A stretch of 44,562 nt of DNA from Flavobacteriaceae bacterium (GTDB taxonomy: Bacteria; Bacteroidota; Bacteroidia; Flavobacteriales; Flavobacteriaceae), in the NCBI GenBank assembly GCA_019634365.1, contig JAHQVM010000040.1, positions 1-44,562 of the forward strand, written 5' to 3'. Each line of letters starts with the position of its first letter. Position 1 is the stretch's first letter. The notes beneath the pieces are model-generated. The model was not told the DNA's origin. It did not search any database and saw nothing but the letters and a program-made list of their open reading frames with translations. Shown piece by piece: positions 7,653-16,216 of the stretch. Both the position numbers and the translations under genes were made by a program.

Positions 7653-8396
7653 TTACAAAAGTAATTGAGGGTTGATGTCCAAAATGTTCTCTTTTCGATA
7701 TTTGGTAATGAATTCATCGGTGAAATGTTCATGTCCGAGGATACTTTCGGCTGCCAATATGCTTTTTACGTCCAATTTTTTGTAGGCTTGCAACATGGGT
7801 TTCGCTACTGGGGCATAACTAAAATGCCAGGGTTCGTAGGCAAATCCCTTGCGGTTGGCATTGTTGGTGTATACTTCGAAAAACCCGAAGGATTCAGAAT
7901 GTTTATCCATCCATTCCTTGAATTTACAAAAAGGGCCTTTCCCATGGTAATGACGTTCTTGTAATACACTTTCGGGCCTTGGAGCATTGGCATCTATGAG
8001 GTCTAAATCGGTTCCCCAATGGTGCCTGGAGGTTCCGGGAATTGTAGAATATGCTATGATCTTTTCGATCGCTTCCATTGGCGACAATCCTTGGCCGGTG
8101 AACCGCTTGTATTTACCCTCGAAGATTTGTTTTTGACGATCGAAACTTCGATAGGCGGATACTACTTCAATCTCAATACCTTCGGCTTGGGCGGCCACAC
8201 TCATCTGGGCTAGGGCCTTAGCTGTTGCTATGTGCATGGTCGAAGTATAACTATCTCCAGTAATGTCTGGATTGCCTTTGCCAATAAGTTGATCACGGGT
8301 AAATTGATCTTGCGGGATGGCTAAGGAAAAAGCCGGGAGAAGGCTAATTCCTGTTCCAACAATTGCAGCCGTTTTTATAAAATCTTTTCGGTTCAT
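7653..8396 (-). CDS. M15-family (VanY-like) D-alanyl-D-alanine carboxypeptidase
   Basis: Trims D-Ala or related peptide bonds in peptidoglycan in the periplasm. The 247-residue protein carries the M15 zinc motif in GTSRHHWGTDLDLID (SxHxxGxxxD with His125 and Asp132), AYRSFDRQKQIF, and the C-terminal EPWHFSY with the third ligand His. The N-terminus NRKDFIKTAAIVGTG then an Ala-rich hydrophobic stretch resembles a twin-arginine leader with Arg-Lys in place of Arg-Arg. That would suit folding with zinc before export, but a Sec signal cannot be excluded. The M48 gene follows 27 bases downstream. Confidence 0.92.
   Translation of the reverse strand: MNRKDFIKTAAIVGTGISLLPAFSLAIPQDQFTRDQLIGKGNPDITGDSYTSTMHIATAKALAQMSVAAQAEGIEIEVVSAYRSFDRQKQIFEGKYKRFTGQGLSPMEAIEKIIAYSTIPGTSRHHWGTDLDLIDANAPRPESVLQERHYHGKGPFCKFKEWMDKHSESFGFFEVYTNNANRKGFAYEPWHFSYAPVAKPMLQAYKKLDVKSILAAESILGHEHFTDEFITKYRKENILDINPQLLL
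7656..7663 (-). promoter_or_regulatory. Putative -7 box (TACTTTTG) for the M48 peptidase
   Basis: The minus-strand TACTTTTG fits TAnnTTTG and lies about 30 bases before the M48 ATG. It falls inside the last codons (Leu-Leu-Leu) of the upstream M15 gene, so its match could be accidental. Confidence 0.4.
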
Positions 8397-8440
8397 TTCT
8401 TACTTTAGTGGTTTCTAAATGTACTACTAATTTGTGAGTT

Positions 8441-8872
8441 ATGGCCATCGATTTTCGCATCATTCCTTCTGAAAATATCCTTGATATTCTTCCCTTGGTT
8501 TACAAGTTAAATGAAGGAAGAATCGAAAAAGAGACTTTAAAGGAACGTATTCTAGAAATGGCCAACCAGCGATACGAATGTCTTGGGATATTTGATGGCA
8601 ATGCACTCATTGGGGTATGTGGTATGTGGTTTCAAACCCGCCATTATGCCGGTAGGAGCTGCGAGGTGGACCATGTGATTATAGATGATACGTATCGCGG
8701 ACAGGGAATAGGTGATAAAATGATGCAATTTGTATATGAACATGCTTTGGGCAAAGGCTGTAGATGGGTGGAGTTAAATACCTATGTCCATAATTTCCCT
8801 TCACATAAATTTTACTACAATCAGGGCTTTGTGGCCAAGGGATATCATTTTGTGAAGGATATTACTAAGTAA
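8441..8872 (+). CDS. GNAT-family N-acetyltransferase
   Basis: The 143-residue protein contains the acetyl-CoA pyrophosphate-binding segment YRGQGIGDKMMQFV at about residues 86-99, preceded by the beta strand CEVDHVIIDD and followed by VELNTYVHNFPSHKFYYNQGFVAKG. This is the usual GNAT motif A and B arrangement and length. The acceptor is unknown. Transcription is divergent from the M15 gene with 44 bases between them, and the last eight bases overlap pepE tail to tail. Confidence 0.9.
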   Translation: MAIDFRIIPSENILDILPLVYKLNEGRIEKETLKERILEMANQRYECLGIFDGNALIGVCGMWFQTRHYAGRSCEVDHVIIDDTYRGQGIGDKMMQFVYEHALGKGCRWVELNTYVHNFPSHKFYYNQGFVAKGYHFVKDITK

Positions 8873-9572
8873 TTAGATCCAAAGAAGTTTCTGTATCTAT
8901 TTCATAAGGCTCTTTGCCGTATTCAAATATACGTGCACTGAGCGAACCTTTCAGTAGTATACTATCTCCCTTAACCTGTAACCAACTGCCTTCTCGCAGT
9001 CCAACCACAGGTAGGTGGTTTTGGGTATGGAATTCTTTGATTCGGGTTTCACGGGATTCCCCCATATGTTTGCTCCCTTCAATAGGATCTAAATAATGAG
9101 GGTTGATGTTGAAGGGTAATATCCCCAGAGTTTTGAAGGACGGCGGGTATACGATGGGCATGTCATTGGTGGTCTGCATGGTAAGTCCGCAGATGTTACT
9201 TCCTGCACTGGTCCCTAAATAAGGTGTTCCTGCATGTATTGCATTTCTCAAAGGTTCCAGGATTCCGTTTTTATAGAGTTGCGATACCAAAACAAAGGTG
9301 TTGCCACCTCCGGTAAAAACGCCTTTTGCATTTTCCAGCGCCATAATAGGATCTTCATATTCATGCAAGCCACGAATCCCAATATCAATTTTAGCAAAAG
9401 CCTTAGCGGCTACAGCGGTATAATCGTCATGAGAAATCCCTCCCGGTCGAGCATAGGGAATAAAGATGATTTCTTCAGTTTCCGAAAACAAATCAGAAAG
9501 TTGGGGAAGGAGGTATTCTAAATAGCCACTCCCGTAAATGGTGGAGGTACTGGCAACAATGAGTTGTTTCAT
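8865..9572 (-). CDS. pepE: Alpha-aspartyl dipeptidase, peptidase E (S51)
   Basis: Hydrolyses dipeptides with N-terminal Asp in the cytoplasm. The 235-residue length is standard. The catalytic triad of Salmonella PepE (Ser120, Asp135, His157) lines up exactly at +2: Ser122 in LGTSAGSN, Asp137 in TTNDMP, His159 in INPHYLD. The oxyanion strand GVFTGGGNTF is present. Its start lies 86 bases from the divergent 9659 gene. The 3' end overlaps the GNAT gene by eight bases. Confidence 0.95.
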   Translation of the reverse strand: MKQLIVASTSTIYGSGYLEYLLPQLSDLFSETEEIIFIPYARPGGISHDDYTAVAAKAFAKIDIGIRGLHEYEDPIMALENAKGVFTGGGNTFVLVSQLYKNGILEPLRNAIHAGTPYLGTSAGSNICGLTMQTTNDMPIVYPPSFKTLGILPFNINPHYLDPIEGSKHMGESRETRIKEFHTQNHLPVVGLREGSWLQVKGDSILLKGSLSARIFEYGKEPYEIDTETSLDLIT

Positions 9573-9588
9573 ACGATTGGTTTAAAAT

Positions 9589-9596
9589 CAAATTTA
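9589..9596 (-). promoter_or_regulatory. Putative -7 box (TAAATTTG) for pepE
   Basis: The minus-strand TAAATTTG, a full TAnnTTTG match, ends 16 bases upstream of the pepE ATG in the short divergent intergenic region. No convincing -33 element was seen. Confidence 0.5.
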
Positions 9597-9658
9597 ACAA
9601 AACCTTGGCGTCTGTATTAGTATTTTTCTAAGAATTCAACCCTTATTTTTACAAAGTA

Positions 9659-10456
9659 ATGACTAACTATCTATTTTATATTCTATCATTTTTCCTTTGC
9701 ACAATGGCCTGGGGTCAGGAAATACAACGGATTGAAATTGCTGGGCAGGTGTTTTCAGAAAAGGGGGAAGAATTGGAAGGGATTCATATTTACAATTATT
9801 CGTCGCAACGGGGTACCATTACCAGCGCGCAGGGAGAATTCAAACTTTTGGTGGCCGCTAACGATCGACTTCAGGTTAGCTCCCTGCAGTATGCTACCCT
9901 AAATGCCATAGTAACCCAAGAGGTTATTGAGGTTGGTAAGATTCAGATTTATTTGAATCCTTATATCAATGAATTGTCAGAAGTATTTCTAAGCAATATC
10001 AATCTTAGTGGGGATTTGGAGAGGGACGTTAAGGATATTCCCGTATTTGTTGTGCCCGAAATCGATGTTTCGCCAGCGGCGATTGCGTCCTATGAGTTTG
10101 AAAGGGATTCGCAATCTCCAATCCAAGGGAATGCTGCCGAGGCTGCTTTGGGAGTTAACAATGTGCCCATGGCTTCTATAGATCTGGGCAAGCTATTTGA
10201 GAGTATATTTTCGAGTAAAAAGGCAAAATTGAAAAAGCAAAAAAGATCTTCTGGAAAGGTCTATGATGTTTTGACGAATCGATACAGCGTTGAATTCTAT
10301 GTTGAAAATTTTAAGATCCCCGAGGAGAAAGTGTTGGACTTTATATATTTTGTCGAGGATCATCTGGAAGATGAATACTTATTGAATCCGGAGGATGAAA
10401 TACAACTAATTGCCTATATAACCACACTCAGTGAAGCTTACAAAAAACGTATGTAA
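9659..10456 (+). CDS. Secreted protein with carboxypeptidase-like regulatory domain
   Basis: The 265-residue protein has a signal peptide (cleavage after AWGQ, about residue 20), then a CarboxypepD_reg-like beta-sandwich at about residues 25-115: IAGQVFSEKGEELEGIHIYN, GTITSAQGEFKLLVAANDRLQVSS, IQIYLNPYINELSEVFL. Such domains often begin TonB-dependent transporters, but no plug or barrel follows. The C-terminal half has no recognisable domain, with a basic patch (KKAKLKKQKR) and an acidic end. The next gene is a clear paralogue with the same order of motifs (NELxEVxL, LSGxLERD), so the pair arose by duplication. Confidence 0.85.
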   Translation: MTNYLFYILSFFLCTMAWGQEIQRIEIAGQVFSEKGEELEGIHIYNYSSQRGTITSAQGEFKLLVAANDRLQVSSLQYATLNAIVTQEVIEVGKIQIYLNPYINELSEVFLSNINLSGDLERDVKDIPVFVVPEIDVSPAAIASYEFERDSQSPIQGNAAEAALGVNNVPMASIDLGKLFESIFSSKKAKLKKQKRSSGKVYDVLTNRYSVEFYVENFKIPEEKVLDFIYFVEDHLEDEYLLNPEDEIQLIAYITTLSEAYKKRM

Positions 10457-11225
10457 CTTAGGAATGGGGCTCTTGTTTTGGGTGTTGTTTTTGCTTCCTA
10501 CTTTGCTGTTGGGACAGCAAAAGCGCCTCTATGGGAAGATTGAGAATGATAAAGATGTGGAGGGAATACATATTCTAAATACCTCCTCACGCTATAATTC
10601 GGTGACCAACCAACAAGGGGAATTTTTTATTTCGGCAAAACCTAGCGACACACTGCTGGTTTCCTCCATCACTTTTGTTCCCGAGCAGGTCATCGTGACC
10701 CAAGCGATTTATGACGAAGGTTTTATTTCCATTACACTCACCGATTTGGTCAATGAATTGGATGAGGTGTATCTGGGGCCCAACTTGTCGGGTAATTTGG
10801 AAAGGGACCTTAAAAATATTGAAGTGGAGGATCCCATTAATTTTGATGATGTGGGTATTCCAGGCTTTAAGGGAAAGGCCGAAGAAAAAATACCGAGCCT
10901 AGTGGGAGGGGTGATTACCCCGCTTTCGGTGAACATCGAAGGGCTTTATAAGTACATAAGTGGCTATTACAAAAAGCTCAGGTTGCGCAGAAAATGGGAT
11001 GCCCAAAATGTTTTGGTGTCCTTGTTGCTGTATCATTATCCGCAGGGGTATTTTAGTGATGCCTATCAAATTCCGGAGGATCGTACCTATGACTTTTTAT
11101 TGTATTGTGTAGAAACGAGCGATATGCAAAAATACTTCGATGGGGGCAATCATGCCTTGGTCATGGAAATTTTTGAGGAACGTGCAACGGAGTACCGAAA
11201 GCGTATGAATGAAAAAAAGGAATAA
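10431..11225 (+). CDS. Paralogous secreted carboxypeptidase-regulatory-domain protein
   Basis: 264 residues from the GTG at 10431, overlapping the upstream gene by 26 bases. The GTG start gives a proper n-region (MKLTKNVCNLG) ahead of the hydrophobic core GLLFWVLFLLPTLLLGQ, whereas the ATG at 10464 would leave a leader without positive charge. The domain plan repeats its neighbour: GKIENDKDVEGIHILNTSS, SVTNQQGEFFISAKPSDTLLVSS, LTDLVNELDEVYL, LSGNLERDLKNI. The C-terminal half has a basic helix-like stretch (YYKKLRLRRKWD). It may form a complex with the first copy (inference). Confidence 0.83.
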   Translation: MKLTKNVCNLGMGLLFWVLFLLPTLLLGQQKRLYGKIENDKDVEGIHILNTSSRYNSVTNQQGEFFISAKPSDTLLVSSITFVPEQVIVTQAIYDEGFISITLTDLVNELDEVYLGPNLSGNLERDLKNIEVEDPINFDDVGIPGFKGKAEEKIPSLVGGVITPLSVNIEGLYKYISGYYKKLRLRRKWDAQNVLVSLLLYHYPQGYFSDAYQIPEDRTYDFLLYCVETSDMQKYFDGGNHALVMEIFEERATEYRKRMNEKKE

Positions 11226-11283
11226 AATTTGTAACAAATCCAAATATCCAGCGTCCTATTAATTTTAGAATCGATTTAAAAAA

Positions 11284-11787
11284 ATGAAATTTCTTCGAAT
11301 TGCCCTTGTCGCATTAATGCTTCCATTAATGGCGTCCTTTACAGCTCATAAATTCTACGTGAGCATTACCAAAATTGAATTTGCGGAAGAAGAACAGTCC
11401 CTTCAAATCATTACCAAAATATTTATCGACGATATTGAAGATGTTTTGCAGGAGCGATATGATAAGGATTTGGTATTGGGTGTAGAGTCCGAGACGGCGG
11501 CCGACATCTTATTGCTTGAGAAATACGTACTTCAGAAATTCGACGTTCAAGTAAATGGAATCCCAATGAAATATGAAATTTTGGGGCATGAATATGAAAA
11601 TGACATCGTTAAGGTGTACATAGAAATTCCGCAGGTTTCAGAATTGAATTCCATTATGATCGAGAACAAAATCCTGATGGATATGTTCGATGAACAGCAG
11701 AATATTATTCATGTAAAGAGATATAAAAAGCGGAAAAGTATGGTGTTGGATAGCGATAATCCTAAAGGAACGTTAAACTTCGGATAG
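11284..11787 (+). CDS. DUF6702 family secreted protein
   Basis: The 167-residue protein has a signal peptide (MKFLRIALVALMLPLMASFTA) followed by HKFYVSITKIEF, SLQIITKIFIDDIEDVL and a C-terminal YIEIPQVSELNSIMIENKILMDMF. This pattern fits the Bacteroidota DUF6702 family, for which I know no established function. It lies between the paralogous pair and the M1 peptidase, all on the same strand with 58 and 70-base gaps, so it is probably expressed with the peptidase. It may be an envelope accessory factor, which is inference. Confidence 0.82.
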   Translation: MKFLRIALVALMLPLMASFTAHKFYVSITKIEFAEEEQSLQIITKIFIDDIEDVLQERYDKDLVLGVESETAADILLLEKYVLQKFDVQVNGIPMKYEILGHEYENDIVKVYIEIPQVSELNSIMIENKILMDMFDEQQNIIHVKRYKKRKSMVLDSDNPKGTLNFG

Positions 11788-11857
11788 ACGCAGACCAAAA
11801 CCGTGCAGAAAAACTATTTTTAAAGGCTTTAAAATAATCAACAATCAATTAATAATT

Positions 11858-14167
11858 ATGAAAATAGCAAAATACCTATCCCTGGTCGTTCTGTTTTTAG
11901 TAGCAGGAATGGCTTATGCGCAGGAAGATGCAGAGAAAGAAGAGGAGCGTAAGCCCGGGCATTACAACAACAATCGCTTTAAGCAATTGTATGAAGAGTT
12001 TTCCACCCCTAACATGTACCGTTCCGGTAATGGGGCACCCGGACCCAATTATTATCAGCAACAAGCCGATTATGTGATGGATCTTACCTTAGATGATAAG
12101 GAAGCTCGACTTTACGGAGAAGAAACCATTACCTACACCAACAATTCTCCCGATGCATTGGAATACCTTTGGGTACAGTTGGATCAAAATGTACGTGCAA
12201 GGGATTCAAAATCTCCACTTATCGAACCTAGCGGAGCCTTTCCGGCGGAAATGACAGGATCTTTCATCAACAAATACATGGGTGAAGGATTTGATGGTGG
12301 TTTTAAGATTGATTGGGTAAAAGACGCCAGCGGGAAACCACTACCGCACTCCATCAACAGAACCATGATGCGTGTGGAAATGCCGAAACATCTTAAAACA
12401 GGAGAGCAATTTGTTTTCTCCATTAAGTGGTGGTACAACATTCCCGAGCACACGGTAGATCGTGCCCGAAGTGGATACGAAACTTTCGACGACGGAAATA
12501 GAGGATACGTTATTGCACAGTTCTACCCGCGTATGGCTGTTTATAACGATGTAGAAGGATGGCAGAACAGTCAGTTCTGGGGACGTGATGAATTTGCTCT
12601 TCCCTTTGGTGATTTCGACGTAACCATTACTGTACCAGAAGATCACGTTCTGGATGCTACAGGATTGCTATTAAACCGTAAAGAGGTATTCAGCAAAGAG
12701 ATGATGAAGCGCTTCAACAAAGCCAAAAAGAGCTATGAAGAGCCTGTAATGATCGTAACCCAAGAAGAGGCTGAAGCAGCTTCTAAAGGATTTGCAACCA
12801 AAACCAAAACTTGGAAGTTCCGTGCCGAGAATGTACGTGATTACGGATTTGCATCTTCCAGAAGATATATCTGGGATATGATGGCCGTTAAAATCGGAAA
12901 CCGAGATGTAATGGCTGTATCTGTATATCCGCCAGAAGGAAACCCACTTTGGGAAGACTGGTCTACGAAAGTAGTGGCTAGTACCTTGGAAACCTATTCC
13001 AGAATGGCATTCGACTATCCGTATCACAAAGCCATTTCCGTTCACGCCAAGAATCAAGGAATGGAATATCCAATGATTTGTTGGAATTACGGACGTCCCG
13101 ATAAAGATGGAAATTACAGCGATCGTACCAAGTATGGAATGTTTGGGGTAATTATCCATGAGGTGGGGCATAACTATTACCCAATGATTGTAAACAGTGA
13201 TGAGCGTCAGTGGACATGGATGGACGAAGGAATCAATACGTTTGTGCAATATGTTGCCGAGCAGGATTTTGGTGAAAAATACCCAGAAGCCATTGCTCCC
13301 AATAAAACCTATCCTTCGCGTAGAGGGCCTGCCAAAACCATTGTTGATTATATGGCAGGTAACCAAGACCGCATGGCTCCCATCATGACAAAAGGATTGA
13401 ATACGTATAGCTTTGGATCCAATGCTTACTCGAAGCCCGCGGTAGGATTAAATATTCTTCGTGAAACCATTATGGGTCGCGAATTGTTCGATTATGCCTT
13501 TAAAACCTATTCGCAACGTTGGATGTTTAAACACCCCACCCCAGAAGATTTCTTCCGTTCTATGGAAGATGCATCAGCAGTAGATCTTGACTGGTTCTGG
13601 AGAGCTTGGTTCTACACCACAGATTACACCGACATTGGTGTTACTGAAGTAAAGAAATTCTATGTTACTTCTAAAATGAACAAAGAGATCCGTGATTTGA
13701 TGGAAGCCCGTGGGTTAACAGAAGCTGATTTACCTCCATTGGTTTATTTGGTTGAAGAAGGAAGCGAAGATTTCGAAGAGAGCATGAAAAATACAACCCT
13801 TGCAGACGTAACTACGTTGCAAGAGTATATCATGGATAACTTTGAACCGGCAGAGAGAGCCAATATGAAGAGCCCTAAGTATTTTTATGAGGTGACTTTC
13901 GAAAAGCCGGGAGGAATCCCTATGCCGATCATTGCAGAATATACGTATAGTGATGGTTCTACCGAGCGTGTTACGTATCCAGCGCAAATCTGGAGAAAGG
14001 ATGATGCTTCCGTAGGGAAAGTAATTGCTTCAGAAAAAGAGATTACAAAAATCGTGGTGGATCCAGATGAGGAAACTGCCGATATCGATACTTCGAATAA
14101 TTCTTGGCCTAAAAAGAAGAAATTAGGCGAGTTTAATAAATTCAAGGAGAAAGTTAAAGGACAATAG
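11858..14167 (+). CDS. Secreted M1-family zinc metallopeptidase
   Basis: The 769-residue protein has a signal peptide ending AYAQ (about residue 22). The gluzincin site is complete: His434-Glu-x-x-His438 in IHEVGHNYYP and Glu457 in WTWMDEG, with the required 18-residue spacing. Upstream NQGMEYPM stands where aminopeptidases have GAMEN. The N-terminal beta-saddle domain includes DYVMDLTLDDKEARLYGEETI. M1 enzymes remove N-terminal residues from peptides; this one would act in the periplasm or on the surface. There is no T9SS sorting domain. The C-terminus is Lys-rich (KKKKLGEFNKFKEKVKGQ). A strong terminator follows. Confidence 0.94.
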   Translation: MKIAKYLSLVVLFLVAGMAYAQEDAEKEEERKPGHYNNNRFKQLYEEFSTPNMYRSGNGAPGPNYYQQQADYVMDLTLDDKEARLYGEETITYTNNSPDALEYLWVQLDQNVRARDSKSPLIEPSGAFPAEMTGSFINKYMGEGFDGGFKIDWVKDASGKPLPHSINRTMMRVEMPKHLKTGEQFVFSIKWWYNIPEHTVDRARSGYETFDDGNRGYVIAQFYPRMAVYNDVEGWQNSQFWGRDEFALPFGDFDVTITVPEDHVLDATGLLLNRKEVFSKEMMKRFNKAKKSYEEPVMIVTQEEAEAASKGFATKTKTWKFRAENVRDYGFASSRRYIWDMMAVKIGNRDVMAVSVYPPEGNPLWEDWSTKVVASTLETYSRMAFDYPYHKAISVHAKNQGMEYPMICWNYGRPDKDGNYSDRTKYGMFGVIIHEVGHNYYPMIVNSDERQWTWMDEGINTFVQYVAEQDFGEKYPEAIAPNKTYPSRRGPAKTIVDYMAGNQDRMAPIMTKGLNTYSFGSNAYSKPAVGLNILRETIMGRELFDYAFKTYSQRWMFKHPTPEDFFRSMEDASAVDLDWFWRAWFYTTDYTDIGVTEVKKFYVTSKMNKEIRDLMEARGLTEADLPPLVYLVEEGSEDFEESMKNTTLADVTTLQEYIMDNFEPAERANMKSPKYFYEVTFEKPGGIPMPIIAEYTYSDGSTERVTYPAQIWRKDDASVGKVIASEKEITKIVVDPDEETADIDTSNNSWPKKKKLGEFNKFKEKVKGQ

Positions 14168-14190
14168 TCCCTTTAAATAAGAAAATACAA

Positions 14191-14218
14191 GCCCTTTCCA
14201 TTTGGAGAGGGCTTTTTT
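14191..14218 (+). terminator. Intrinsic terminator after the M1 peptidase
   Basis: The stem GCCCTTTCC/GGAGAGGGC (14191-14199 with 14204-14212, one G-U pair) is followed by six T residues. It closes the 9659-14167 gene group just ahead of the tatA promoter. Confidence 0.9.
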
Positions 14219-14241
14219 AGTTACACTGCGTTTCTAAATTT

Positions 14242-14249
14242 GTATCTTT
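14242..14249 (+). promoter_or_regulatory. Putative -7 box (TATCTTTG) for tatA
   Basis: TATCTTTG matches TAnnTTTG and ends five bases before the tatA ATG at 14255, so the mRNA is probably leaderless. It follows the upstream terminator directly. This position also argues against the in-frame TTG at 14240 as a start, because that would lie upstream of the likely transcription start. Confidence 0.6.
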
Positions 14250-14254
14250 GCCCT

Positions 14255-14533
14255 ATGACACTTCCTCTATTTATTAGTGGTGCCGAGATAGCATTTATTC
14301 TCTTCATAGTCCTCATGGTTTTTGGAGCCGATAAGGTACCGGAAATTGCCCGTGGATTGGGCAAGGGCATGCGACAGATCAAGGATGCTACCAACGACAT
14401 TAAATCTGAGATTACCAAAAGCGCCGAGAAGCAGGGTATCGATGTAGATATTACCAAGGACGTTAAAAAGGAGATCGACAAGGTTAAGGAAGATGTGAAT
14501 GAGATCACAGGCCCTATCAAACGAAACTTCTAA
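14255..14533 (+). CDS. tatA: Sec-independent translocase subunit TatA/TatB family
   Basis: TatA forms the channel-like part of the twin-arginine translocase in the inner membrane. The 92-residue protein from ATG 14255 has a short periplasmic N-end, one membrane helix (GAEIAFILFIVLMVF), the FG hinge (VFGADKVPEIARGLGKGMRQ) and an amphipathic helix followed by a charged tail of Lys/Asp/Glu repeats. It could be TatA or a combined TatA/B, as many Bacteroidota use one protein. TatC is not in the window. The PAP2 gene begins immediately after the stop codon. Possible Tat substrates here are the proteins at 30383 and 7653. Confidence 0.93.
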   Translation: MTLPLFISGAEIAFILFIVLMVFGADKVPEIARGLGKGMRQIKDATNDIKSEITKSAEKQGIDVDITKDVKKEIDKVKEDVNEITGPIKRNF

Positions 14534-15106
14534 ATGCTGGAGACACTCAAGCAATGGGATAGGGATCTATTAATTTATCTGAATAATTTAGGGAGCGATA
14601 CCTTCGATGGATTTTGGGTATTCGCCACAAAGATTGAAAGCTGGATTCCCCTGTTTTTGTTTTTTGCCATCATTGTTTTTTACCATTTCAAGAAGAAAGC
14701 AGGTATAAAGGTTTTTCTTTGGATTGTTCTAACTTTTGCCATTACCCTATTCCTTACAGACATGACCAAGATGTTGGTAGAGCGGCTTCGACCCAACAAC
14801 TTGGCTGGCCTTGTCGCTCAACTTCGAGTGCTTCAGGATCCAGATAGTTTTAGTTTCTTCTCTGGCCATGCCTCTACAAGTTTTGCCATTGCAACGATGA
14901 TGGTGCTAACGATCCGTTCCTTTACCAAATGGATCTATGCCGCCTATTTATGGCCACTTTTGTTTTGTACAAGTAGGATTTATGTCGGGGTGCATTTCCC
15001 CTCAGATATTTTAGTGGGTGCTTTGGTGGGAACCCTTATGGCATTACTTTCTTACCGTTTGTTGCTTATATACCAAAAGAAAAGCCCAGGATCTCCTCAT
15101 TCCTAG
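14534..15106 (+). CDS. PAP2-family lipid phosphatase
   Basis: The 190-residue integral membrane protein has about five or six helices. The three PAP2 motifs are present: KMLVERLRP (motif 1), FFSGHASTSFA (motif 2, catalytic His) and SRIYVGVHFPSD (motif 3, catalytic His and Asp). Relatives dephosphorylate undecaprenyl pyrophosphate or phosphatidylglycerol phosphate with the active site facing the periplasm; which one applies here cannot be told. It starts on the base after the tatA stop, so the two are co-transcribed. Confidence 0.93.
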   Translation: MLETLKQWDRDLLIYLNNLGSDTFDGFWVFATKIESWIPLFLFFAIIVFYHFKKKAGIKVFLWIVLTFAITLFLTDMTKMLVERLRPNNLAGLVAQLRVLQDPDSFSFFSGHASTSFAIATMMVLTIRSFTKWIYAAYLWPLLFCTSRIYVGVHFPSDILVGALVGTLMALLSYRLLLIYQKKSPGSPHS

Positions 15107-15161
15107 GCCTTTTCTTAGTGCTCGACAAAAGGTCGATATCTATATGAAATTTTAAGTGGGA

Positions 15162-15195
15162 GTCCTCCCCAAGCCGGCTACGCCTTGAGTAGGAC
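15162..15195. terminator. Hairpin between convergent genes, possible bidirectional terminator
   Basis: GTCCT (15162-15166) pairs with AGGAC (15191-15195) and CAAG (15170-15173) with CTTG (15184-15187), with a GC-rich loop. It lies between the convergent ends of the PAP2 gene and the gene at 15207. T runs are weak on both sides (CCCCTTT and TTTTAA), so termination is only plausible. It could also be a dispersed palindromic repeat. Confidence 0.4.
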
Positions 15196-15206
15196 CCCTT
15201 TCAGTA

Positions 15207-16205
15207 TTATTGTGGGTATACTACGAAAGAGAAAGCACTATCACGTGCCGTTCCTGAAGCATCCTGAATACGAACGATAAAAGTATTCGCACTTGTGGTT
15301 TCGTATCCAGCGATTTCTGGTATACCAAATCCAATAGTAAATGGAGTGATGGTTACAATCGTGTTCGCTGGGTTAGAATCCAAATCCAATTCGATTTCAT
15401 ATACTCCCGTATCAGAGTTGGTCACAGAAGCAATACCATATCCCGTAGAAATACCTCCCAAAGAGTCGATACTTCCGTAGGCAATAGCAGTACTGTTACC
15501 ATAAATTCTGTTAGCAGCAGGAGAGTCTGTAGTCTGTGTACTTTCATAGAATCCAGACGTTGTAGTGTTTCCTGTTGCCAAGTCAATAGACATGTTGGCA
15601 GTTCCACCGGCCATGAACAATACATCGTCACCAACATCGGCATATCCAATACCCCATCCTGGGAATCCTGGGGAGTGCTGTGCGATCATCGTATCTGGGT
15701 TGGTAGTACCACCCCCATAGATCATTACCTGTCCACTCTGCTTACTGTGTAATGCAGTAGCCACACTTCCAACGGCAGTTTCACCTACAGAAGTACCATT
15801 AAGGGTTACGTGCAACCATGCATCAATTCCTAACCAGTTTACATTATCCAATGGACTCACACTACCGATCTGTACAGAAAATACTCCGTTGGCGTCGGTG
15901 GTTGGGTTTTGAGATTCAGTAAATACAGCAGGTCCTCCGGCACCGTCACGGATTTCGAAGTCTACGTTAATGGCAGTATTTGTAATCAAAACTCCTCCTG
16001 CGTTTCGAGCAACGGCTTGGTAGTTGATAAGTTCGGCGGCAGCAAAACTGCTGCTTGGGTTGTTGTCGGGTGCTTGAACTGCTACCACTTCGTCCGAATT
16101 ATCTTGGGTTTGGGGAGCAGATGATACGCCTTCGGCTTGTCCAAAGGTAAGTGCAGAGACCATTAAAAAGGCCCATACAGTAATATAAGTCATTCTAGCT
16201 TTCAT
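15207..16205 (-). CDS. Secreted Bacteroidota surface protein of unknown function
   Basis: The 332-residue protein has a signal peptide ending LTFGQ (about residue 23). Residues 60-140 contain INYQAVARNAGGVLITNTAINVDFEI followed by DANGVFSVQIG, LGIDAWLHVTLNG and VATALHSK. This N-terminal beta domain is common in secreted tail-fibre-like or adhesin-like proteins of the phylum. The rest is rich in Gly, Thr and Asn and likely beta structure, ending SAFSFVVYPQ, with no T9SS sorting domain. It is 11 bases downstream of the T9SS protein gene at 16217 and probably co-transcribed with it. Cell-surface structural role is inference. Confidence 0.8.
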   Translation of the reverse strand: MKARMTYITVWAFLMVSALTFGQAEGVSSAPQTQDNSDEVVAVQAPDNNPSSSFAAAELINYQAVARNAGGVLITNTAINVDFEIRDGAGGPAVFTESQNPTTDANGVFSVQIGSVSPLDNVNWLGIDAWLHVTLNGTSVGETAVGSVATALHSKQSGQVMIYGGGTTNPDTMIAQHSPGFPGWGIGYADVGDDVLFMAGGTANMSIDLATGNTTTSGFYESTQTTDSPAANRIYGNSTAIAYGSIDSLGGISTGYGIASVTNSDTGVYEIELDLDSNPANTIVTITPFTIGFGIPEIAGYETTSANTFIVRIQDASGTARDSAFSFVVYPQ

Positions 16206-16216
16206 AATTGTGTTTT

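Noticed and set aside
12671-13366. A 231-codon minus-strand open frame inside the M1 peptidase gene
   Set aside because: It is antisense to the zinc-site region of a clear M1 enzyme, has no domain-like pattern and no promoter or start context.
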